In this document: one piece after another, positions 16,311 through 24,243 of the stretch
Layout of the letters: each line of letters begins with the position of its first letter
How positions within the stretch are numbered: the stretch's first letter is position 1
DNA from: Enterobacillus tribolii
Lineage (GTDB): Bacteria > Pseudomonadota > Gammaproteobacteria > Enterobacterales > Enterobacteriaceae
Assembly: GCF_003363015.1 (NCBI RefSeq)
Contig: NZ_QRAP01000001.1
Span: 171,162-235,161, forward strand
Direction: 5' to 3'
DNA length: 64,000 nucleotides
Program-made: the position numbers and the translations under genes
The notes under the pieces: model-generated
Seen by the model: the letters and a program-made list of their open reading frames with translations, nothing else
The model's database searches: none
What the model was told of the DNA's origin: nothing

Positions 16311-16521
16311 GACCGGTCTCGAAAACCGGAGTGGGGGCAACTCCACCGGGGGTTCAAATCCCCCTCTTTCCGCCATAATTCAAACACTTATCCTACCACT
16401 TGTCCGCGATGGATATCACGTTGAGAAAATGTGAGAAAATCCATTGGGAAAAAACGACGCATAGTGCTGCGTGCAACCGACAATAGTATTAAAGCTTTCT
16501 ATCCAGCGCAGGGCTGACTTT
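16311..16521. repeat. attR-side 211-bp repeat with tRNA-Ser 3' part
   Basis: This is a copy of 3061-3271 at a constant offset of 13250 bp, with about six substitutions. It starts GACCGGTCTCGAAAACC within the tRNA anticodon arm and includes the last ten integrase codons (KVSPALDRKL on the minus strand) before similarity ends at 16521. A simple attR would not carry the integrase end, so this looks like the left end of a second element that has since been lost. The 155 bases before it hold no gene. Confidence 0.87.
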
Positions 16522-16639
16522 GTAAGGATGACACTCACATTGTGCTATTTTAAGTATATTCTTTAAGATTAATCCTTATGGCTTACTCAGTATCCCGTGG
16601 CTAAATATGACGCGAACATCTTCAGATAGGTGGTGCAAC

Positions 16640-17119
16640 ATGTCCAAGAAAAAGTCAGTGCCTGTTTTGTTAACGTTACTGTCATCTCTTGTGTTTTTGT
16701 CAAGCTATGCGATAGCTAATCCTGGTAACGGCAATGGCTACGGAAACGGCAATGGTCACAGCAACAATAATCACGGAAATAAAGGCGTTGGTAATGGTCA
16801 AAATAAGGCCAAGAATAAGAATGACCGGTCTTCACGTGATTCGTTGGTGTCGGTGAATGTTACATATGACAGAGTACGACCGCTTGCGCTCAACTATGGG
16901 TTAACCGGTTATCAATCTTTGCCTCCAGGCATCGCTAAGAATTTAGTCAGAGGTAAACCGTTGCCTCCGGGTATTGCGAAAAAGGCGGTACCCGCATCCT
17001 TGCTGGGGCTGTTGCCATCATATCCAGGATATGAATGGCGTATTGTTGGGGATGATTTGGTTTTAGTGGCACTGAGCACAGCTATTATTGCTTCAGTTAT
17101 CAATGGCGTCTTTGAGTAG
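16640..17119 (+). CDS. CigR-family (RcnB-like) inner-membrane/exported protein
   Basis: This 159-residue protein has a signal-like N-terminus (residues 8-27), then a Gly/Asn-rich low-complexity stretch (GNGYGNGNGHSNNN). The conserved C-terminal region contains LPPGIAKNLVRGKPLPPGIA and YEWRIVGDDLVLVALST and ends in a hydrophobic segment. This pattern is typical of the CigR/RcnB group; Salmonella CigR is an anti-virulence and biofilm regulator. The start at 16640 has AGGTGG six bases upstream. It lies 118 bp beyond the right repeat, so it is either cargo of a lost second element or a host gene. Confidence 0.75.
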   Translation: MSKKKSVPVLLTLLSSLVFLSSYAIANPGNGNGYGNGNGHSNNNHGNKGVGNGQNKAKNKNDRSSRDSLVSVNVTYDRVRPLALNYGLTGYQSLPPGIAKNLVRGKPLPPGIAKKAVPASLLGLLPSYPGYEWRIVGDDLVLVALSTAIIASVINGVFE

Positions 17120-17139
17120 CCATATATCGGTTCTTTTTC

Positions 17140-17390
17140 TTATAAGGCCGCCATTCGGCGGCGAGCCCTCTTTATTCCTCGTATCTGAATCTGTGCCTGC
17201 CCCTTAGCATAACAGGCATCCGCCTGTCTGGCCTGTTTTATGCGGGCCTGAAATTCTTGCAAAAAATCCCGGGTGAAATGTATATCTGCATCCGAAATGA
17301 TAAGGCACCGGTACGGGGAGCCGGTTTCAACCGTGTTTGTGGAATCTACGATCTGAGAGCCAGACGAATGGCTAAAAGCTACGGAACAAA
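17140..17390 (-). pseudogene. Possible coding remnant without start
   Basis: About 80 codons are open on the minus strand, ending at TAA 17140-17142. They include IISDADIHFTRDFLQEFQ and a basic end (GIKRARRRMAAL). There is no ATG, GTG or TTG start in the first 70 codons, and I do not recognise the family. The composition looks protein-like, so it may be a scrap of an island gene. It could also be chance. Confidence 0.25.
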
Positions 17391-17444
17391 ATTACCTGTT
17401 TAAACGTGAGCTGAGAAAATTGAACGATGCTAATTATCAGTCAA

Positions 17445-17642
17445 TTATTTTATAGGCTTGTAGAGGTCATGGTAGTATTCAGTTCTTTCGAGAAAATAAT
17501 CTTTTAACTCATCAGGAACACTTTTCAAAAAGGGATCAATACTGACTTCTTTTCCGAGGACTTTCATGGACACGTATGTAGACGCCATGAAATCAGCCTG
17601 ATTTCTCATTGCCTCTTCAATGCCATCCATAAGTTGTCCCAT
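17445..17642 (-). CDS. Small hypothetical protein
   Basis: This 65-residue, mostly helical, acidic protein starts MGQLMDGIEEAMRNQADFMA. The ATG at 17642 is chosen because GGAGGT stands five bases upstream; the frame also has ATGs at 17654 and 17684. No signal peptide or membrane segment is seen. The region is AT-rich island debris between a CigR-like gene and an IS630 scrap. Function unknown. Confidence 0.5.
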   Translation of the reverse strand: MGQLMDGIEEAMRNQADFMASTYVSMKVLGKEVSIDPFLKSVPDELKDYFLERTEYYHDLYKPIK

Positions 17643-17916
17643 ACTTACCTCCATATTTTTCTTTTTGCGAATCCCAACCTTCACATTTAAATAAAAAATA
17701 TAAATGTAGCTAAAAACACGTTATCTCATGTACGGCTTAAACGGTAAAGTATACTAATTATAATGCAGTTATTTGATTTTTTGAGCTGCAAAGTTTGATT
17801 CAGCAGCCTGCTCTAAAACTGCGCGCAATAGTCGATCACGTTGAGAAAACGCAGCCCGGATGGGGCGATACCGGGCATAGCGGCAATCTCCCATAACGAA
17901 AGACGCCACAGCGCTG

Positions 17917-18033
17917 GCTGAAGAAAGGTCCAAAGCTCAGGGGATTTATCAGCCGGTTTATGCGTTATGGGGGAATTACGTTGAGCGGTTATGGCAGGCA
18001 CTTTACGATACAATAACGTGCAATTATCAATAA
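17917..18033 (+). pseudogene. IS630-family transposase remnant
   Basis: A 38-codon open stretch ends at TAA 18031 and reads IYQPVYALWGNYVERLWQAL, then YDTITCNYQ. This matches the C-terminal catalytic block of IS630-type transposases (usually YSPWLNxVERLWQxLHDTITxNH), with the DDE Glu in VERLW. The rest of the gene is missing or frameshifted upstream, and no inverted repeats were recognised. Confidence 0.65.
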
Positions 18034-18104
18034 TATTTACTGAAGCTTTTATCGGGCACCATCAAAATGGCGGCTGACATTTTTACGCCAACCGCCATTT
18101 ATCA

Positions 18105-18623
18105 TTAATAATAGTTTACTGTGAACACGGCGTTTGCATAGGCTTCACCACTTTTTACCGTATTTGATGTCGTAATAAAACGAGCCACATAATTTAACTG
18201 ATTTTCACCGGCAGTAATAACTTGCGGCTCTGTAGGCTGATTGAGTTTAATAATCTGACCCTGGCTGTTAGTGAGTTGAATACCCAGGCCAGACGCCGAG
18301 CTTGTGTCAGTCAACGCTAAAATTTCATCAGAGTTTGTCACTGTTTGCCCTTCGAACGTTAATACGGCCTGTGTGCTGCTCACAGGGCAGTCCACAAGAT
18401 GAATGGTAAAGTTTTTGGCGCCGGTGAGTTGGCCGATTGAGCCGTTGAAAACAGCGCCGGATATATAACCCATCTCAATCTGAAGATCCTGACTGTCGGC
18501 AGAGACGTTACATCCCGGATGCGTTATTGTGCCGTGAAAGTTGAGGGTTCCAGCCATCGAATTGGTTGCTGCCGCGAAAGCTAAAGCCGCAGTCAGTGAG
18601 GTATAGATAAACGATTTTTTCAT
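18105..18623 (-). CDS. Orphan type 1-like fimbrial subunit
   Basis: This 172-residue protein has a Sec signal peptide (MKKSFIYTSLTAALAFAAAT, then NSMA) and the pilin signature: GTLNFHGTITHPGCNV near the mature N-terminus, a second Cys in VDCPV for the conserved disulfide, and a C-terminal beta-zipper pattern ANAVFTVNYY. It should be exported and assembled by a chaperone-usher system. No usher or chaperone is adjacent; the nearest complete system is 12 kb away. The following 465 bp (18624-19089) carry no gene I can support. Confidence 0.85.
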   Translation of the reverse strand: MKKSFIYTSLTAALAFAAATNSMAGTLNFHGTITHPGCNVSADSQDLQIEMGYISGAVFNGSIGQLTGAKNFTIHLVDCPVSSTQAVLTFEGQTVTNSDEILALTDTSSASGLGIQLTNSQGQIIKLNQPTEPQVITAGENQLNYVARFITTSNTVKSGEAYANAVFTVNYY

Positions 18624-19095
18624 AGATTAACACCTTCCATTGTAATAAATGGCTCTCGCCATTGAGTGATTTACTTATATTTATCCGTCATGGGATAACG
18701 GCGAACGCCATCCTTTGGACGTATCTCTTTATTGATTTAGTGAGATTATAGTTAAGATAAATTTATTTGACTAATGGGATGCGGCGGATAAAGAAAGGAA
18801 TACCCTTTGTTTCTAAAGGTTATTCTATTGCTGCTAGGATGTTAGTGTTACGGGTGGGGATATTACTCTGTGCAATTTCTCCCTGAGGGAGAGGCTTTCT
18901 TGTTTGACACGCAATGTATTATTATTTTCCGGATTTATATCAATGTAGAATGCCTTTCTTCATCTGCTAATACGGACAGCAAGGCCCTCTGCGCTGGCGA
19001 ATAAATATTGTTATTTGATGTTGTAGTATCCATAAAGTTTCTCTAGGCTTCCTTAATGTCACCGGTGGCATCTTTTTCTACCCAAGGAGATGTCA

Positions 19096-19575
19096 ATGAA
19101 AACGTTAAATATCACGCCGATTGGAACCGTCGAAATTGTCGGGGACGAAACCTGTGTCATTCTGGAGAAAATGTATATACCGGCGTTAAAAGGGCTGGAG
19201 GGGTTTAGCCACATCAATATTCTGTGGTGGTTTGACCGCAGTGACACGGCGCAATTGCGCCGTACACGGGTTTCTTCCGTGCCTTACCGCGATGCGGGGG
19301 AGATGATGGGGGTTTTTGCGACCCGTTCGCCTCAAAGGCCCAACCCTCTGGCGCTGACGGTGGCCCGGATATTACATATTGACCCGCATTCAGGCCGGGT
19401 TTGGATCGACTATATCGACGCTGACCAGGCAAGCCCGGTTATTGATCTCAAACCCTACACCCCGAGCCTGGACCGGGTCGAAAATCCCGGCGTTCCGCCC
19501 TGGTGTGCCGGGTGGCCCAATTCACTGGAGGCATCCGCAGACTATGACTGGGAAAAGGTATTTGGCCCAAATTAA
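19096..19575 (+). CDS. TrmO/TsaA-domain protein (YaeB-like)
   Basis: This 159-residue, stand-alone TsaA-like domain carries the SAM-binding motifs of the family: ILEKMYIPALKGLEGFSHI, FATRSPQRPNPLALT and the DLKPYTPSLD block. E. coli TrmO methylates N6 of t6A37 in tRNA-Thr and has an extra C-terminal domain, which is absent here. So this is a short paralogue and its substrate is uncertain. The start at 19096 was chosen because AGGAG sits six bases upstream, while it would abut an ATG at 19090. Confidence 0.85.
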   Translation: MKTLNITPIGTVEIVGDETCVILEKMYIPALKGLEGFSHINILWWFDRSDTAQLRRTRVSSVPYRDAGEMMGVFATRSPQRPNPLALTVARILHIDPHSGRVWIDYIDADQASPVIDLKPYTPSLDRVENPGVPPWCAGWPNSLEASADYDWEKVFGPN

Positions 19576-19697
19576 TACCCGCGCTTTTCACCTGAGCCAC
19601 AAAAACAACGTCCCCCGATTGTAATCCCCGGCCTAACCCTTTATTGTTCGGTAGTTTTGTTACCGTTTAACAAGGAACGTCACGACTAACGCGCGTT

Positions 19698-20786
19698 ATG
19701 GAAAACCCAATCCCTTCTTACCTGCGGTTTACGCCGGGCAAGGCGTTGCCGCATTGGTATCGCTTCATTGCCCGCGCGCTGACTGGTTTCTATTATTCAT
19801 CAATTGGCCTCGTGGATGAACGGGGTCAGCGCGTTTGTGCGCCGGACGACGGCATTCCTACACTCTTTCTTACCAGTCACCGCAACGGTGCGACCGACGG
19901 CTGGATGTTCAGCCGGGTGTCGCCGCGTGCGCAGTTTCTTGCCGCCGTGCAGTTGTTACGTTCGCGCTTCCTGCGCCTGCTGTTTACCGGCATACCGGTG
20001 GTGCGCGACAAAGATCGCCAGCGCTACGGCTTCAGCCGGGCACAGACGGGAAATCCGGCGCTGCATGGCATCGCTCATCTGAAACAGGGCGGCGATCTGA
20101 TCATTTTCCCGGAAGGAACCAGCGAATGGGGACCCGCGCCTCAGCCTTATCAACCGGGAGCGGTTAAGATAATCCGGCGGCTGTTGCAGGAAGGGTATGC
20201 CCTGCGGGTAATTCCCGTCGGCAGCTTTTATCAGGCGCCCGATGTTTTCGGGTCGCGCGTTGAACTGATGATTGGTGCGCCGCTGGCGCTGCCGGACCGC
20301 GCGGAGAAAACGCAGGATGCCTGGGAAGCGGAAATTACAGAATGTGTGCGTGAAGCGCTGGACCGTGTGTCAGTGAACTGTGCCGATGAAGAAACGCTGG
20401 CGAACGTTCAGCGTTACGCCCGGCAATGCCGCCGGCGCGGCGAGTCGTATGCGGCGGCGTTTAAACGGGTTGAACGCTGCGCCGTTCCTGTCACAGACGT
20501 ACCGGAAACGATGGGAACGATAAAAAAAGCGTGGGCCTGGGCGTGGCAGTTGCCGTTCGTCTCAACGCTTTTTCCGGTTTTATTGTGTGCATGGCTGGCC
20601 GGCAGGCGGGCTGACGGACGCAATACGGTGACTTTTTTCCGCCTGGCAGGGGGTTTTGCCGCAGCGATGCTGTGGCAGCCTTGCCTGGCGGTGGCCGGCG
20701 TGATTTATCCCTGGCTGTGGTTGTGGTACTGCGCCGCGTATTTAGGGTGGCGCCAGCGCGCAGTGTGGGGAGAAGGAGGAGTATGA
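19698..20786 (+). CDS. PlsC-like 1-acyl-glycerol-3-phosphate acyltransferase family
   Basis: This 362-residue protein has a LPLAT/AGPAT domain. Motif I is a variant, SH61RNGATD67 (HX5D, where HX4D is usual). Motif III is FPEGTSEWG with Glu139. A PVVRDKDRQRYG stretch sits in the motif II region. After the catalytic domain (to about 240) comes a charged linker, then two hydrophobic segments (about 290-345), so it should be anchored in the inner membrane. It starts a three-gene operon and overlaps the PAP2 gene by four bases. A phospholipid or other lipid acylation role is likely; the substrate is unknown. Confidence 0.83.
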   Translation: MENPIPSYLRFTPGKALPHWYRFIARALTGFYYSSIGLVDERGQRVCAPDDGIPTLFLTSHRNGATDGWMFSRVSPRAQFLAAVQLLRSRFLRLLFTGIPVVRDKDRQRYGFSRAQTGNPALHGIAHLKQGGDLIIFPEGTSEWGPAPQPYQPGAVKIIRRLLQEGYALRVIPVGSFYQAPDVFGSRVELMIGAPLALPDRAEKTQDAWEAEITECVREALDRVSVNCADEETLANVQRYARQCRRRGESYAAAFKRVERCAVPVTDVPETMGTIKKAWAWAWQLPFVSTLFPVLLCAWLAGRRADGRNTVTFFRLAGGFAAAMLWQPCLAVAGVIYPWLWLWYCAAYLGWRQRAVWGEGGV

Positions 20787-21685
20787 GTCTGGTAATGAAA
20801 AACAGTAGCTTTCTCGGTTCGGCGTATCAGAACCGCCCAAGCTATTGGATCTATTTTACCCTGATAGCCCTGATTATCGGGCTGGGGATCTATTCAACAT
20901 GGAAAATTAACGACGCACAGTTTATCGCGCCCATCGTGGCCGGCACGGTCGTCTGGCTGATGCTGCTGCGCGCGATGCGCTCTTCATCACTGCGCTGGCG
21001 CAACTGGACCGGTGTGTTGCAGTTTGCCGTCAGCTGGCTGGTGTTTCCGCTGTTTAAGGCGATTCAGTTGGCGATGCCGCGCTCGGCCGATGCCAACCTA
21101 TTGGCGATGGACCGCGGTCTGTTCGGTGTGGGCGTTCCCGAATTGCTGCTGGGCTGGGAGCGTGTCTGGCTGAGCGAATTAATGAGCCTGTGCTATTTCT
21201 CTTTCTATTTCATCATCCTGATCCCGGTGGTGGTGTATGCGTTTCGTCGTTACGATCCCGCTGGGCGGGGCTTTTTCTACGGCCTGATGCTGATGTATTT
21301 GTTCGGCTTTATCGGCTACCTGCTGGTGCCTGCGGCCGGACCTTACGCGGCCTTCCCGGAGGTCTTCCCTTATCCGCCGCAAGGCGGCTGGATGACGGGG
21401 TTAATGACCGGGCTGGTGGCGCGCGGCGGAACGGGGATGGACGTTTTCCCCAGCCTGCACTGCGGGATCAGCCTGTTCGTGCTGGGTTATCTGGTGATGC
21501 AACGCCATTACGGCAGCGCGCTGCTGTTGTCGCCGCTGGTGGCGGGCGTCATTCTGGCGACGCTGTATCTGCGTTATCACTATGGTATCGATCTGCTCGC
21601 CGGCGCTCTGCTTGCCGTGCTGGTACTGGGATGGCTGCGCAGCAGCGGCTTTGCCAGCCGTAAGAACCCGATAAGGATGAAATAA
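20783..21685 (+). CDS. PAP2-family membrane phosphatase
   Basis: This 300-residue protein has six or so hydrophobic helices. Its PAP2 catalytic motifs are FPSLH226 (the PSGH-type block) and LRYH266YGID270 (the third block, nucleophile His and its Asp). The form resembles the PAP2_3 / inositolphosphorylceramide-synthase subgroup more than PgpB. The ATG at 20783 follows AGGAGG and overlaps the acyltransferase stop as ATGA. The active site should face the periplasm or outer leaflet, acting on a lipid phosphate. Confidence 0.85.
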   Translation: MSLVMKNSSFLGSAYQNRPSYWIYFTLIALIIGLGIYSTWKINDAQFIAPIVAGTVVWLMLLRAMRSSSLRWRNWTGVLQFAVSWLVFPLFKAIQLAMPRSADANLLAMDRGLFGVGVPELLLGWERVWLSELMSLCYFSFYFIILIPVVVYAFRRYDPAGRGFFYGLMLMYLFGFIGYLLVPAAGPYAAFPEVFPYPPQGGWMTGLMTGLVARGGTGMDVFPSLHCGISLFVLGYLVMQRHYGSALLLSPLVAGVILATLYLRYHYGIDLLAGALLAVLVLGWLRSSGFASRKNPIRMK

Positions 21686-24192
21686 TGCTGACAGATTCCG
21701 ACCCGATCCTGACGTTTAACGATCCTCATGCCAACGAACTGGCCTTGAGCGGCGGAAAAGGCGCCAATCTGGCGCGCTTGACGGCGGGCGGCCTGCCCGT
21801 TCCGCCCGGCTTAATCGTTACCGCGCAGGCCTACCGGGACTTTCTGGCGCCGCTCAGGCCGCGCATCCGGGCATTGTTGCAAAATGATGACGTTACCGCG
21901 GCCAGCTGGGAGGTTCAGCAACTTATTCGTCAATCGCTCCTGCCGGACTCTCTTGCCGCCGCCGTTGCCCGGCGGCTGGAAGCCCTGGACGCACTCGCGT
22001 GGAACGTGGCTGTCCGTTCGTCCGCCACGTTTGAGGACTTACCCGGCGCGGCGTTTGCCGGCCAGCATGATACGCTGCTGAACGTGCGTGGCACGGAGGC
22101 GATCCTCGACGCCATCCGCGAATGTTACGCCTCGCTGTGGCATGAACACGCCATGCGTTACCGTGCGCGCCTGCACCTTCCGCACCTCGACGCCGCGATG
22201 GCGGTGGTGATCCAGCAGATGGTGGAAATGACGGAAAACGACGCCGCCGGGGTGGCGTTCTCCATTGACCCGGTGCGCGGCGATCTCGGGCGGGTACTGA
22301 TTAACGCCTGCTTCGGGCTGGGCGAAAGCGTGGTTGGCGGCGAACGCGAGGTGGACGAATACCGCGTCGCCATGCCGCAACTGGACGTGGTGGAACGCAA
22401 CATCGGGCGCAAATCCGCCATCCTGCTGAAAGACAGCCGGGGCGTGCGCGATGTGCCGCTGCCGGAGTCCCGCCAGTTACAAAGTTCGCTCAGCGATGAG
22501 CAGTGTTTGGCGGTGGCGCGTATTGCGCACCAGGCCCAGGCATTCTTTGGTTTTCCGCAGGATATCGAATGGGCGTTTTCCGGCCCGTCGCTTTACCTGC
22601 TGCAATCCCGCCCGGTGACGTTTATCCCCGAACGCTGGACGCGTGATGAGTCCGCCGAACGTTTTCCCAACGCGGTAACGCCGCTGACCTGGGATCTGGT
22701 GGAAGAGGGGTTTCATAAATCGCTTAACTACTCCTTCTCGCTGATGGACCTGCCGCACTTCGGCGGCAAATGGTTTGCCGTGAAGGAATGCTACGTGTAC
22801 GGCAACCAGAATGCGGTAGAGCTGTACGCCGGGCGGATGCCGGGCGGCATCAGTTCGCTGGAACACCTGCGGGAAGCGCTGCCGCAGCTGGCGCAACGCT
22901 ATGCCTGGGTGCAGGAGTTGCCGGTGCGCTGGATGCGCGATCTGGACACCTACCTGCTGGAGATCGGTGCCCTGATGCGCGAAGCGCTTGGCGGCTACAC
23001 GATGGCGCAGTGCTGGGATTATCTGCTGCGCGTGCGTGACGCCGGCACCCGCTACTTCCTGCCGAATATCGCGATTTCCCTGACGCAGCGTACCCTGTAT
23101 GCAGTGCTGTACCAGATCCTTCAGATGTCGATGCCGCCTGCAGAGGCAAAATCGGTGTTTGACCTGCTGCTCTCGGTATCCGACACCAAAACCGGGCAGG
23201 TTAACGCCGAACTGTGGGCGCTTTCGCGCCAGATTCGCCAGGAACCCGCGCTGCTGAGGGGCTTTGAGCAAACGCCGTCGCTGACGCTGGCCGGGCGGCT
23301 GGCTGATTACCCCGCATTTCAGGCCGACTTCGATCGTTTTTTGCAACGTCACGGCCACCGGGAGCTGGATTTTGACGCCTACTATCCCACCTGGCTGGAA
23401 GTGCCGCACGTGGTGCTGGACCAACTGAAGATGCTGGCGGAACTGCCGGATGAAGATCTGGCGGCGAAGGCGCTTGACGGCAAGCTGTCGGCCTCTGCGG
23501 CGCAGCACGCTTACCTGAGCGGCGTACCGGAAGACCTGCGCTATTTTGTTGAGGAAGTGATCCGGCTGGCGCGCGTTTATACCTACCTGGACGATCTGGA
23601 ACATTATCAGACCACGCGCCTGACGCTGCCGTTCCGCCGCGGCGTGAGGGAAATCGGCGAACGCTTGGTGAAAAGCGGGGTGCTCGCGGCGGCGGACGAT
23701 CTCTATTTCTCCTCTTTCGCCGATCTGGACGCCGCCGTGGCGCAAAACCGCTTTGACGGGCTGAGCGCGCAGATCAGCGCCAATAAGGCGGCCTGGCAGG
23801 TGGCGAAGCAGCGCAGTCCCGCCTGGAACCTTGGCGAGGATGACGCGGTGCCGGAAATGCCGCCGGGCGACGTGATGCAGGGCATGGCAGGCAGTCCGGG
23901 AACGGTGGAAGGGGAAGTCTTCCTGGTCCATGGGCCGGAGGAGTTTGCCGCGTTCCCCAAAGGCGCGATTCTGGTGGCGCGAACCACCAACCCGGCGTGG
24001 ACTTCATTGTTCTACCGCGCCAGCGGCGTGATCACCGAAAGCGGCGGCCCCTTGTCCCACGGCGCGGTGACGGCGCGGGAGCTGCAACTGCCGGCGGTGA
24101 TGAGCGTGCGCGGCGTGATGGATCTGTTAACCAACGGCATGCGGGTGAAGGTGGACGGAAAAGCGGGAACGGTCAGCATCCTGTCCCGCTGA
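21685..24192 (+). CDS. PEP-synthase-like ATP-grasp phosphotransferase
   Basis: This 835-residue protein starts with an N-terminal PEP/pyruvate-binding ATP-grasp domain (residues 1-315: GGKGANLARL, AVRSSATFEDLPGAAFAGQH, then ACFGLGESVVGGERE and DIEWAF). A middle domain with no familiar signature spans about 330-720. A C-terminal swivelling His domain has the phosphocarrier His792 in GGPLSHGAVTARE. Layout and length match the group that contains rifampicin phosphotransferases and PEP-synthase-like enzymes. The TIM barrel of true PEP synthase is not evident. TAATG couples it to the PAP2 gene, which suggests a phosphorylated lipid or alcohol as substrate. Confidence 0.85.
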   Translation: MLTDSDPILTFNDPHANELALSGGKGANLARLTAGGLPVPPGLIVTAQAYRDFLAPLRPRIRALLQNDDVTAASWEVQQLIRQSLLPDSLAAAVARRLEALDALAWNVAVRSSATFEDLPGAAFAGQHDTLLNVRGTEAILDAIRECYASLWHEHAMRYRARLHLPHLDAAMAVVIQQMVEMTENDAAGVAFSIDPVRGDLGRVLINACFGLGESVVGGEREVDEYRVAMPQLDVVERNIGRKSAILLKDSRGVRDVPLPESRQLQSSLSDEQCLAVARIAHQAQAFFGFPQDIEWAFSGPSLYLLQSRPVTFIPERWTRDESAERFPNAVTPLTWDLVEEGFHKSLNYSFSLMDLPHFGGKWFAVKECYVYGNQNAVELYAGRMPGGISSLEHLREALPQLAQRYAWVQELPVRWMRDLDTYLLEIGALMREALGGYTMAQCWDYLLRVRDAGTRYFLPNIAISLTQRTLYAVLYQILQMSMPPAEAKSVFDLLLSVSDTKTGQVNAELWALSRQIRQEPALLRGFEQTPSLTLAGRLADYPAFQADFDRFLQRHGHRELDFDAYYPTWLEVPHVVLDQLKMLAELPDEDLAAKALDGKLSASAAQHAYLSGVPEDLRYFVEEVIRLARVYTYLDDLEHYQTTRLTLPFRRGVREIGERLVKSGVLAAADDLYFSSFADLDAAVAQNRFDGLSAQISANKAAWQVAKQRSPAWNLGEDDAVPEMPPGDVMQGMAGSPGTVEGEVFLVHGPEEFAAFPKGAILVARTTNPAWTSLFYRASGVITESGGPLSHGAVTARELQLPAVMSVRGVMDLLTNGMRVKVDGKAGTVSILSR

Positions 24193-24200
24193 GCGTTATA

Positions 24201-24233
24201 GACTCCGGGCCGGTATGATGCCGGCCCGGAGTC
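24201..24233. terminator. Hairpin between convergent genes
   Basis: A perfect 13-bp stem (GACTCCGGGCCGG, 24201-24213, with its complement at 24221-24233) and a 7-nt loop lie between the ends of the PEP-synthase-like gene and eptA. The T-tract is poor, but the position fits a two-way terminator. Confidence 0.7.
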
Positions 24234-24243
24234 TGACAGATGG

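Larger units (their letters stand above)
3061..16521. mobile_element. Decayed lambda-type prophage in tRNA-Ser
   Basis: The element is bounded by 211-bp direct repeats that start inside the tRNA-Ser gene. In order it holds an integrase stub, a transposase scrap, a repressor, an early gene, a holin, a cut-off endolysin, and a lambda-like tail module from the tail terminator to the side fibre. No replication, terminase, portal, capsid, head-tail joining or excisionase gene is seen. The jump from the endolysin N-terminus straight to tail genes at 5610-5665 shows that the DNA packaging and head block was deleted. The tail genes read as intact open frames, although the tape measure is short. The element cannot make a normal phage; whether it still makes tail particles is open. 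Confidence 0.9.

Noticed and set aside
17813..18013. 66-codon minus-strand ORF
   Set aside because: It is opposite to the IS630 transposase remnant, which explains the sequence better.
19096..19575. Calling this gene trmO (tsaA) itself
   Set aside because: The C-terminal domain of E. coli TrmO is missing and the context is not proS-linked, so only the domain family is claimed.
22477..23931. 484-codon open frame antisense to the PEP-synthase-like gene
   Set aside because: The sense strand has clear ATP-grasp and His-domain motifs, while the antisense product is Arg/His/Gln-rich with none.
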